Shown piece after piece: positions 56,231-62,023 of a stretch of 62,023 nucleotides of DNA (positions within the stretch are counted from its first letter, which is position 1; each line of letters starts with the position of its first letter). The notes below the pieces were generated by a model. That model saw nothing but the letters and a program-made list of their open reading frames with translations. It was not told where the DNA came from and made no database searches. The stretch comes from UMGS1279 sp045536815 (GTDB lineage: Bacteria > Bacillota > Clostridia > Oscillospirales > Acutalibacteraceae). The position numbers were made by a program, and so were the translations under genes. Location of the stretch: NCBI GenBank assembly GCA_045536815.1, contig JAZSOH010000023.1:1-62023 (forward strand), in the 5' to 3' direction.

Positions 56231-56893
56231 ATGCATAAACCCAAAATACTACTTTCTGGAAAAGTTAATTTGCAATTCTATGTGGATGCTGTCAATGGAC
56301 TGGGTGCCGAGGCGGATGCAAAATACTTGCCCCCCATTGATACCAGTTATGATGGTTTGATCCTTTGCGGAGGAAGTGATGTGGATCCGCAATACTACGG
56401 TCAGGCGCTTAATGGCTCTGTAGATATTGATAAAGAAAGAGACGCTGTGGAGTTTGCATTGCTGGATGCCTATGTAAAGGCGGGCAAACCGGTTATGGGT
56501 ATCTGCCGTGGCTACCAGCTTATCAATGTTTTCTTTGGCGGTTCGCTGGAACAGCATATCGAATCCGCAGATTTGCATATCCGACATAACGACATAGACA
56601 GTGTCCATACAGTAACTGCAGAGAAAGGCAGCATTCCCCAGAAGCTTTATGGAGATACTTTCTCGGTTAACAGTTCTCACCATCAGGCGGTTATGAAGTT
56701 GGGATCCGGTCTCAGGGCAACGGCGTTTTGGAACAATTTGACAGAAGCGTATGAGCATGATTCTCTGCCGATTTTTGGTGTCCAGTGGCATCCGGAGAGA
56801 ATGTGCTTTACCCAAAAACGTGAGGATACTGTAGATGGTTCGTTGTTGATCCGGTACTTCCTGGAACAGATGGTAAAGAAGACAGGCACTTGA
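56231..56893 (+). CDS. class I glutamine amidotransferase-like hydrolase (peptidase C26)
   Basis: 220 residues of the gamma-glutamyl-GABA hydrolase (PuuD) type: DGLILCGGSDVDPQYYGQ, the nucleophile elbow PVMGICRGYQLINVFFGG (Cys), VNSSHHQAV and the His/Glu of FGVQWHPERM. It would hydrolyse gamma-glutamyl amides; the substrate is not determined. The frame has ATGs at 56225 and 56231; the second has correct spacing to AGGGGA. G+C content and CTG use match the genes to its right. It appears monocistronic, followed by the T-box promoter. Confidence 0.85.
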   Translation: MHKPKILLSGKVNLQFYVDAVNGLGAEADAKYLPPIDTSYDGLILCGGSDVDPQYYGQALNGSVDIDKERDAVEFALLDAYVKAGKPVMGICRGYQLINVFFGGSLEQHIESADLHIRHNDIDSVHTVTAEKGSIPQKLYGDTFSVNSSHHQAVMKLGSGLRATAFWNNLTEAYEHDSLPIFGVQWHPERMCFTQKREDTVDGSLLIRYFLEQMVKKTGT

Positions 56894-56924
56894 TTCCCGG
56901 GTTTACAAATTGAAGTAAAATGTC

Positions 56925-56953
56925 TTGACAGAAATTAAAAAAACTGATAGGAT
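56925..56953 (+). promoter_or_regulatory. promoter of the T-box operon
   Basis: TTGACA (56925-56930), 17-base spacer, TAGGAT (56948-56953) with an extended TGA. Confidence 0.75.
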
Positions 56954-56959
56954 AGATAG

Positions 56960-57228
56960 GAAGCATATTGTGAAATGCGTTTGAGCAAAAAGAGTAGGGC
57001 GAAGATACGTTTCAGAGAACTGCCGGTTGGTGCAAGGCAGTAGCGAGGAAACGCCTGAAGTTCATTTTGCGAGCAGTGTGTTGAACCGCTTAGTAGGCAC
57101 AACGGGTGCGACCGTTATATCGCTGAGGACTTGTTAGAGCCCAATAAGGTGCTTTCCGTGAGGACAGCACGAAGCAGAGTGGTACCACGATTTTACGATC
57201 GTCCCTGTATTATCAGGGACGATTTTTG
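56960..57228 (+). ncRNA. T-box riboswitch leader, probably tRNA-Phe responsive
   Basis: Signature elements: AGTAGGGCGAAGATA (Stem I internal loop), GAGAACTGCC and GGTTGGTGCAAGGCAGT (Stem I apex), the T-box AGAGTGGTACCACGA (57176-57190), and a terminator ATCGTCCCTG (57198-57207) with CAGGGACGAT (57214-57223) plus TTTTTG. CGTTTC/GAAACG and GCAAAA/TTTTGC flank the specifier loop; its 3' side reads GAAG-TTC-A, so the likely specifier is TTC (57061-57063), Phe. The T-box TGGT pairs with an ACCA end (A discriminator), which fits tRNA-Phe and not bacterial tRNA-Trp (G). Uncharged tRNA would promote the antiterminator and turn on the ABC genes. Confidence 0.88.
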
Positions 57229-57272
57229 TTGTATATTCCCGCTTTTGCGGACAAATATAGGAGGAACCAAAT

Positions 57273-58208
57273 ATGAAAAAACTGATTGCATTGACCCTTG
57301 TTGTGATGCTGTGCGTGAGCATGGTAGCATGTGCTGGCACCGGTAACGGCAGCGCTTCTGCGGACTTTACTGTGGGAATCTGCCAGCTGATGGAACACGA
57401 ATCTCTGGATAAGGCAACAGAGGGTTTTAAGGCTGCTCTGGACGCTGCTTTGCAGGCAGAAGGCAAGACTGTTGTCTATGAGGAGCAGGTGGCAGGCGGT
57501 TCTGATCTGTGCACCACGGTTATCAATACCTTTACTGCCAAAAATGTGGATCTGATCATGGCAAACGCAACACCTGCTCTGCTGGCTGCCGCCAATGCTA
57601 CACAGACCATCCCTGTTCTCGGCACATCTGTCACCGATTACAGCGATACCTTCAGCGGCAACATCCCCGCCAATGTATCCGGCACATCCGATGCTGTGGA
57701 TTTCGACAAGCAGGCACAGATGATGATCGACACTTTGAATCTGGTCGCCGGCGACCAGGTGGGCGTTCTGTACTGCTCCGATGAGTCCAATTCCAAGATC
57801 CAGTACGAGGCTGTTAAGGCTCTGTTTGAGGCTGAGAGCATCGTTGTCAAGGCATACACTTTCTCTGAGACTACGGAACTGCAGACGCTGGTCACCACCG
57901 CTTGCGGCGAGTGCAAGGCGATCTATGTTCCCTCCGATAACACGGTTGCGGACAATGACAGTATCGTCGGCTCTATTTGCAGCGAGAAAAAGATTCCTGT
58001 CTACACCAGCTACGGCGGAGCGATCTGCTACGCCAGCCTTGCCATCGACTACTATGCGTTGGGCGAGGAGACCGGCAAGATGGCTGCCCAGATCCTGCTG
58101 GGCGAGAAGACCCCTGCTGACATCGAAATTGCAAAACTGACTCCTTCTTTGGTGTACAATGAGGATCTGTGTGCAGATCTGGGCATCGCAGTTCCGGAGG
58201 AAAACTAA
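57273..58208 (+). CDS. ABC transporter substrate-binding lipoprotein (TrpX-like)
   Basis: 311 residues with a lipoprotein signal (MKKLIALTLVVMLCVSMVAC, Cys at 20) and the ABC_sub_bind fold: VGICQLMEHESLDKATEGF, VDLIMANATPALLAAANATQ, IPVLGTSVTDY, VGVLYCSDESNSKIQYEAV, AIYVPSDNTVADN and PVYTSYGGAICYASLAIDYYALG. This family (PF04392-like) is linked to aromatic amino-acid uptake (TrpXYZ) in Firmicutes. It directly follows the T-box leader, so amino-acid starvation should induce it. The specifier suggests phenylalanine. SD AGGAGG. Confidence 0.88.
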   Translation: MKKLIALTLVVMLCVSMVACAGTGNGSASADFTVGICQLMEHESLDKATEGFKAALDAALQAEGKTVVYEEQVAGGSDLCTTVINTFTAKNVDLIMANATPALLAAANATQTIPVLGTSVTDYSDTFSGNIPANVSGTSDAVDFDKQAQMMIDTLNLVAGDQVGVLYCSDESNSKIQYEAVKALFEAESIVVKAYTFSETTELQTLVTTACGECKAIYVPSDNTVADNDSIVGSICSEKKIPVYTSYGGAICYASLAIDYYALGEETGKMAAQILLGEKTPADIEIAKLTPSLVYNEDLCADLGIAVPEEN

Positions 58209-58225
58209 TTACATCGAGGTAGAAC

Positions 58226-59164
58226 ATGGCGTTTTTGAATGCGTTGCCCGGTGCCATTGCACAGGGACTGATATGGGGATTGATGGCCATCGGTGTCTAT
58301 ATATCCTACAAGATTTTGGATATTGCAGACCTGACGGTTGACGGGTCTATCTGCACCGGAGCCTGTGTCTGTGCGCTGCTGATCAGTCTGGGCTGTCCGG
58401 TATGGTTGAGTGTATTGCTGGCGTTTGCTGCCGGTGCGGTGACCGGTGTGGTAACGGGACTGCTGCATACAGCGTTGGGCATTCCTTCTATTTTAGCAGG
58501 TATTCTGACCCAGCTGATCCTTTACTCGGTCAATTTGTCTCTACTGGGCGGAAAATCGCTGATGGCTGTTGACCATCGGGCGAGCCCACTGCTACTGCAC
58601 ATGAGTGATAATATTGGTGCGATCATTACACTGGTGCTGATGATTGCGGCCGTCATTATCGGACTGTGGCTGTTTTTCTACACGGAGATCGGTCTGACAC
58701 TGAAGTCCACCGGTGACAACCCGGATATGAGCCGGGCCCAGGGTGTCAATGTGAAGCTGAATAAGGTGATCGGCCTTGCCATCGCCAACGGTATCGTTGC
58801 CCTTGCAGGTGCACTGCTTGCCCAGTATAAGGGCTCTGCCAACATTAACGACGGCAGAGGTGCCATCGTCATCGGTCTGGCTGCCATCTTCATCGGCTTG
58901 TCTGTATCTCTGAAGATCAAACCCAATTTTGTGGTCAGTCTGATCGGTGTTGTAGGTGGTGGAATTGTCTACTATGTGATCTACAACTTTGTGATCCTGC
59001 TGGGTCTGAAGACAGACTATCTGAAGATGCTGTCTGCCATTATCGTGATTCTGTTCCTGGCAGTGCCCTATATCAAAAGCACGTATTTCCAAAAGCAAAA
59101 GCCGCTGCCCATACCGGCAGCCTCTTGTGATGACGCAAAGACAGGAGGAAATGGCAATGCTTAG
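58226..59164 (+). CDS. ABC transporter permease (TrpY-like)
   Basis: 312 residues, about eight hydrophobic helices; starts MAFLNALPGAIAQGLIWGLM. LTVDGSICTGACVCALLI and AGILTQLILYSVNLSLLGG are typical of the permease family that pairs with ABC_sub_bind proteins. NPDMSRAQGVN is the region expected to contact the ATPase. It follows the binding protein by 17 bases and overlaps the ATPase gene by 8 bases. The C-terminal tail (QKQKPLPIPAASCDDAKTGG) is cytoplasmic. Confidence 0.87.
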   Translation: MAFLNALPGAIAQGLIWGLMAIGVYISYKILDIADLTVDGSICTGACVCALLISLGCPVWLSVLLAFAAGAVTGVVTGLLHTALGIPSILAGILTQLILYSVNLSLLGGKSLMAVDHRASPLLLHMSDNIGAIITLVLMIAAVIIGLWLFFYTEIGLTLKSTGDNPDMSRAQGVNVKLNKVIGLAIANGIVALAGALLAQYKGSANINDGRGAIVIGLAAIFIGLSVSLKIKPNFVVSLIGVVGGGIVYYVIYNFVILLGLKTDYLKMLSAIIVILFLAVPYIKSTYFQKQKPLPIPAASCDDAKTGGNGNA

Positions 59165-59951
59165 GATCACCAATTTACAAAAAACCTTTAACCCCGGGAC
59201 GATCAATGCAAAGACAGCTTTGAGCGGTCTGGATCTGGAACTGAAGGACGGAGACTTTGTTACGGTCATTGGCGGTAACGGAGCGGGTAAATCCACACTG
59301 CTCAATGCCATTGCCGGTGTCTGGAAGCCGGACTACGGTACGGTGGAGATCGACGGCGTGGATGTGACCAACATGCCGGAACACAGACGTGCACAGTTTC
59401 TGGGACGTGTGTTCCAGGACCCCATGAAGGGCACAGCGCCGGATATGGAAATTGCGGAAAATCTGGCAATTGCCGCAAGGCGGGGAACACGCCGCAGATT
59501 TGTCTGGGGTGTCAGAAAGCAGGAGCGCGAGAAGTACAAAAAGCTTCTTATGGATCTGGAGCTGGGCTTGGAGAACAGACTGTCTACCAAGGTGGGCTTG
59601 CTCTCCGGTGGTCAGCGGCAGGCTGTAACGCTGCTGATGGCGACTCTGAACAGACCCAAGCTGCTTTTGCTGGATGAGCATACCGCAGCCCTTGACCCCA
59701 AGACAGCAGCCAAGGTTTTGGAACTGACGGACCGCGTTGTCCGGGAGAACCGACTGACCACATTGATGATTACCCACAACATGAATGACGCCATTGCCCA
59801 CGGCAACCGGCTGATCATGATGCATGAGGGCAGAATCGTTGTGGACGTGGAAGGCGAGGAAAAGCAGAAGCTGACAGTTCAGATGCTTTTGGACCTGTTT
59901 GCCCAGGCAAGCGGTAAGACCTTTGCCAACGACCGGGCGATTTTGGGATAA
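59157..59951 (+). CDS. ABC transporter ATP-binding protein (TrpZ-like)
   Basis: 264 residues from ATG 59157 (MLRITNLQKTF): Walker A GGNGAGKSTLLN, a Q-loop region GRVFQDPMKG, signature LLSGGQRQAVTLLMATL, Walker B LLLLDEHTAALD and switch His ITHNMNDAI. AGGAGG lies 8 bases upstream; the earlier GTG/ATG starts (59127, 59151) overlap the permease end more and lack spacing. It completes the three-gene uptake system. The typical EHTAALD variant is shared with related TrpZ-type ATPases. A terminator follows. Confidence 0.92.
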   Translation: MLRITNLQKTFNPGTINAKTALSGLDLELKDGDFVTVIGGNGAGKSTLLNAIAGVWKPDYGTVEIDGVDVTNMPEHRRAQFLGRVFQDPMKGTAPDMEIAENLAIAARRGTRRRFVWGVRKQEREKYKKLLMDLELGLENRLSTKVGLLSGGQRQAVTLLMATLNRPKLLLLDEHTAALDPKTAAKVLELTDRVVRENRLTTLMITHNMNDAIAHGNRLIMMHEGRIVVDVEGEEKQKLTVQMLLDLFAQASGKTFANDRAILG

Positions 59952-59954
59952 TAT

Positions 59955-59986
59955 AAAGCCCCTGATGCACTGCATCAGGGGCTTTT
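59955..59986 (+). terminator. terminator of the ABC operon
   Basis: AAAGCCCCTGATG (59955-59967) with CATCAGGGGCTTT (59973-59985), followed by T. Confidence 0.9.
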
Positions 59987-60012
59987 GCATACCTTAAGCA
60001 TGAGGTGATTCT

Positions 60013-60456
60013 ATGATAGGTACATATGGGCGAGCGTCAGCGATCGCCGCCATAAAGGGTGACCGGAATAATCCCATGCTGAAAGGTGCGGTTCGTTTTT
60101 ATCAAAGACCCTACGGTGTTTTGGTAGAGGCGCAGGTGTCCGGTCTGCCAAACAGTCCGGGCGGTTTTTTTGGTTTTCACATTCATGACGGGAGCACCTG
60201 CATGGGAGAAGGCTTTCCGGCAACGGGAAGCCATTACGACAGAAATCGCAATCCCCATCCCAGACATGCGGGGGATCTGCCGCCTTTATTATCCTATGGC
60301 GGCAGGGCGTATATGGCGGTGATCACAGACCGGTTTTCTATCCGGGACATTATCGGCAGGACTGTGGTGATACACGGAAATACGGACGATTTTCGCACGC
60401 AGCCCAGCGGGGATGCGGGAGAAAAAATTGCCTGCGGTGTTATCACCAAGCGGTGA
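60013..60456 (+). CDS. Cu/Zn-type superoxide dismutase family protein
   Basis: 147 residues with the complete ligand pattern of SodC: GFHIHDG (two Cu ligands), GSHYDRNRNPHPRHAGDLPPL (bridging and Zn His plus Asp) and VVIHGNTDDF (last Cu His), followed by GDAGEKIACGVI. The Arg of the active site is probably in the IACGV region's neighbour or displaced. There is no signal peptide, unlike periplasmic SodC, so it may act in the cytoplasm. It would remove superoxide in this anaerobe. ATG 60013 has only a weak SD (GAGGTGATTCT upstream). It is monocistronic. Confidence 0.82.
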   Translation: MIGTYGRASAIAAIKGDRNNPMLKGAVRFYQRPYGVLVEAQVSGLPNSPGGFFGFHIHDGSTCMGEGFPATGSHYDRNRNPHPRHAGDLPPLLSYGGRAYMAVITDRFSIRDIIGRTVVIHGNTDDFRTQPSGDAGEKIACGVITKR

Positions 60457-60534
60457 TCCCATCCATGCTGTGAACTTGACGGATACTGTTTCCTGACATA
60501 TAATGACAGAAAAATCTATGTCGGAGGCAAGAAA

Positions 60535-61563
60535 ATGAAAACGGTGGAGATTTTGGCTACAGCGGCAAATGCAATTTTGCCGATCATTCTGCTGATCCTG
60601 TTTGGTTATTGGCTGCGGCGGATCCATTTTCTTTCTGAAGATTTTGCAAAGACGGCCAATAAATTTGTATTCAATGTGTGCCTGTTCTGCTCTATGTTTG
60701 TCAATGTTTACAGCATCAGCGAGGTGGCCTCTATCAAGTGGGACTTTGTAGCTTACATTGTAGCAATTATTGTGGCGCTGTTTTTCTTGGGAATCCTTGT
60801 GGCGATCGTTTCTACCGAGAAGGCTTGTCACAGAGGCGTGATCTTGCAGGGCGTTTTCAGAAGCAACTTTGCGATTCTGGGCCTTTCTCTGGCAAGTGCC
60901 TTTGGTGGCGCGGAAGCCGAGTCAGTGGCGGCTGTGGCATCTGCCTTTGCGATCCCGCTTTTTAATGTGCTGGGGGTCATTGCGCTTACCGTTTTTTCCA
61001 GGCCAGAAGATCCAAAGGGACACAGTCTTCCAAATGTGCTGCGATCCATTATAAAAAATCCCATGATTGTCGGTGTGCTTTTGGGCATGGTATGTTTGAT
61101 CGTCCGGGAGCTGCAAAATGCTTTTGTGGGGACTGTAGTTTTTTCGGTCAGGGATGATCTGCCATTTTTGTATAGTTGCGTCAATAGCCTGAAATCCATT
61201 ACTACACCACTGGCGCTGGTAGTGCTGGGAGCGCAATTTAAGTTTTCCGCAGTAAAGGGAATGTTCCGTGAAATCGTTGCAGGTACACTTGGTCGCATTC
61301 TTTTGGCCCCTGTGATTGGTATCGGCGGTGCGATCCTTCTTGCCGCCCATACGGATCTGCTGACCTGCGGGGTCAATGAATATGCGGTGCTGCTGGGTCT
61401 GTTTGGGTCACCCACGGCTATTTCCGGTGCGGTCATGGCCGGTCAGATGGGTGGAGATGAACAGCTTGCTACACAGATCGTTGTCTGGTCCAGTGTGGGC
61501 TCCATACTTACGGTTTATTTCCTGTCTTGTATTCTGATGGCAATGGGCTTGCTTCCAATATAA
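60535..61563 (+). CDS. AEC-family transporter (auxin-efflux/malate permease type)
   Basis: 342 residues with about ten membrane helices in two inverted halves: AANAILPIILLILFGYWLRRI, ANKFVFNVCLFCSMFVNVY, VILQGVFRSNFAILGLSLAS, SIIKNPMIVGVLLGMVCLIV, TPLALVVLGAQFKFSAVKG, LGRILLAPVIGIGGAILLA and ISGAVMAGQMGGDEQLATQIVVWSS. These match the AEC/MleP carrier family, which exports or exchanges organic anions such as malate. Substrate unknown. SD GGAGG. It is monocistronic and convergent with gltX. Confidence 0.88.
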   Translation: MKTVEILATAANAILPIILLILFGYWLRRIHFLSEDFAKTANKFVFNVCLFCSMFVNVYSISEVASIKWDFVAYIVAIIVALFFLGILVAIVSTEKACHRGVILQGVFRSNFAILGLSLASAFGGAEAESVAAVASAFAIPLFNVLGVIALTVFSRPEDPKGHSLPNVLRSIIKNPMIVGVLLGMVCLIVRELQNAFVGTVVFSVRDDLPFLYSCVNSLKSITTPLALVVLGAQFKFSAVKGMFREIVAGTLGRILLAPVIGIGGAILLAAHTDLLTCGVNEYAVLLGLFGSPTAISGAVMAGQMGGDEQLATQIVVWSSVGSILTVYFLSCILMAMGLLPI

Positions 61564-61566
61564 AAA

Positions 61567-61605
61567 GTAACCGCCGGAAAGCATCAGCTTTCCGGCGGTC
61601 TTTTA
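61567..61605. terminator. bidirectional terminator
   Basis: ACCGCCGGAAAGC (61570-61582), loop ATCA, GCTTTCCGGCGGT (61587-61599); T-rich on both sides. It ends the AEC gene and gltX. Confidence 0.92.
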
Positions 61606-61606
61606 T

Positions 61607-62023
61607 TTACAGGGAATCCTTTATGGCTTTGATCCGGGCAACAGTCCGGTCATAACCCAGGATCTGCATGACAGTATACAGGTCAGGGGAGTTGGTCTTG
61701 CCGGTGACTGCCTGACGGATAAAGGTGGACACATCGGCAACGGTGCCGGGGAAGGCATCGGGGTCAGCCTTGTAGGCCTTCATATCTGTTGTGAAGCCCA
61801 GCTCCTCGGTAATGGCTTTGACCTTGTCAAACCAGACACCGGAATCGTCCTGAATATCAAAACGCTCCAGGAATTTCTCCAGAGCCGCAGCCACGGTCTC
61901 CTTGCTGAACTTTTCGTCAAATACCGGCTGTTCCAGATACGCGTCATAGAAGAAGCCCATGTAAGGTTTGGCTTCCTTCCAGGTGGCAATATCCTTCCGG
62001 GGCTTTTTGCCGCCTCTGCCGAT
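61607..62023 (-). CDS. gltX: glutamyl-tRNA synthetase, C-terminal end (cut by window edge)
   Basis: The reverse strand from the window edge reads IGRGGKKPRKDIATWKEAKP, then YMGFFYDAYLE and further to VSTFIRQAVTGKTNSPDLYTVMQILGYDRTVARIKAI and a stop at 61607. The RGGKKPRKD segment and the VTGKxNSPDLYxVMQILG anticodon-domain motif are those of the Clostridial GltX-type synthetase. The catalytic core lies outside the window. It uses the G+C-richer codons of its neighbours, which matters because gltX is a core gene: it argues that the whole right end is from another genome or a different genomic compartment. Confidence 0.87.
   Translation of the reverse strand: MGRGGKKPRKDIATWKEAKPYMGFFYDAYLEQPVFDEKFSKETVAAALEKFLERFDIQDDSGVWFDKVKAITEELGFTTDMKAYKADPDAFPGTVADVSTFIRQAVTGKTNSPDLYTVMQILGYDRTVARIKAIKDSL

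Noticed and set aside
57131..57346. ORF across the T-box terminator and the start of the binding-protein gene
   Set aside because: It has no SD and overlaps the riboswitch and the real gene in another frame.

Overview
The window looks like a chromosomal segment of an anaerobic, spore-forming, low-G+C Firmicute of the class Clostridia. The evidence is the spore genes (spoIVB, bofA, sigK, yabP, yabQ, a cwlJ-gerQ pair), strong SD sequences, TTGACA/TATAAT promoters, HprK and WhiA, and a fermentative enzyme set: D-lactate dehydrogenase, pyruvate formate-lyase with its activase, acetate kinase, an Etf-linked lactate dehydrogenase and a flavodiiron protein. From the start to about 55.5 kb the DNA is A+T rich. 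From about 55.7 kb to the end it is clearly more G+C rich, with different codon habits (CTG leucines), and debris of two truncated genes lies at the junction. That part is either acquired DNA or a chimeric join.

Layout. 0-4.2 kb: start of ackA (minus), tmcAL, an AraC-type remnant, a D-lactate dehydrogenase, then a gene-poor kilobase with a highly structured repeat and a fragment of spoIVB. 4.2-8.5 kb: a lipoprotein, intact spoIVB, a Dabb-domain protein and nagA. 8.5-17.3 kb (minus): a sugar/cell-wall/replication run read hprK - ROK glucokinase - murB - rapZ C-terminal domain - whiA - dnaE - pfkA. 17.4-19.8 kb: ychF, a small HPr-like protein, cwlJ and gerQ. 19.8-26 kb: one 2045-residue secreted leucine-rich-repeat protein. 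26-34.5 kb (minus): alaS, hinT, comEC, holA, an RNase M5-like protein, a WYL regulator, bofA. 34.7-38.2 kb: smpB, an esterase, tmRNA and a conserved membrane protein.

38.2-49.6 kb holds much of the energy metabolism: a four-domain flavodiiron protein, a CNNM/CorC-type Mg2+/Co2+ transport protein behind a regulatory leader, a shikimate-kinase-like gene, a pyruvate formate-lyase split into a core and a separate glycyl-radical domain plus pflA, a nitroreductase, and etfB-etfA-lctD for lactate oxidation. 49.6-54 kb (minus) carries sigK - yabP - yabQ - divIC - an S1-domain protein, matching the yabPQ-divIC-yabR order of Bacillus, followed by a THUMP rRNA methyltransferase and a lipid kinase. tRNA-Thr(GGT) and a serine hydrolase close the A+T-rich part. 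The G+C-richer end has a C26 amidase, a T-box leader driving a three-gene ABC uptake system, a Cu/Zn superoxide dismutase, an AEC-family carrier and the end of gltX.

The most interesting signal is the leader of the CNNM/CorC gene (41.42-41.62 kb). It has a strong promoter, a 21-codon ORF starting MDDED with its own SD, and a terminator-like hairpin whose 5' arm contains the ORF's stop codon. This is what a nascent-peptide Mg2+ sensor controlling a Mg2+ exporter would look like. Also worth attention are the two-piece pyruvate formate-lyase, the palindromic hairpin repeat near 3.4 kb, RapZ reduced to its C-terminal domain, and a ComEC without its nuclease ligands.
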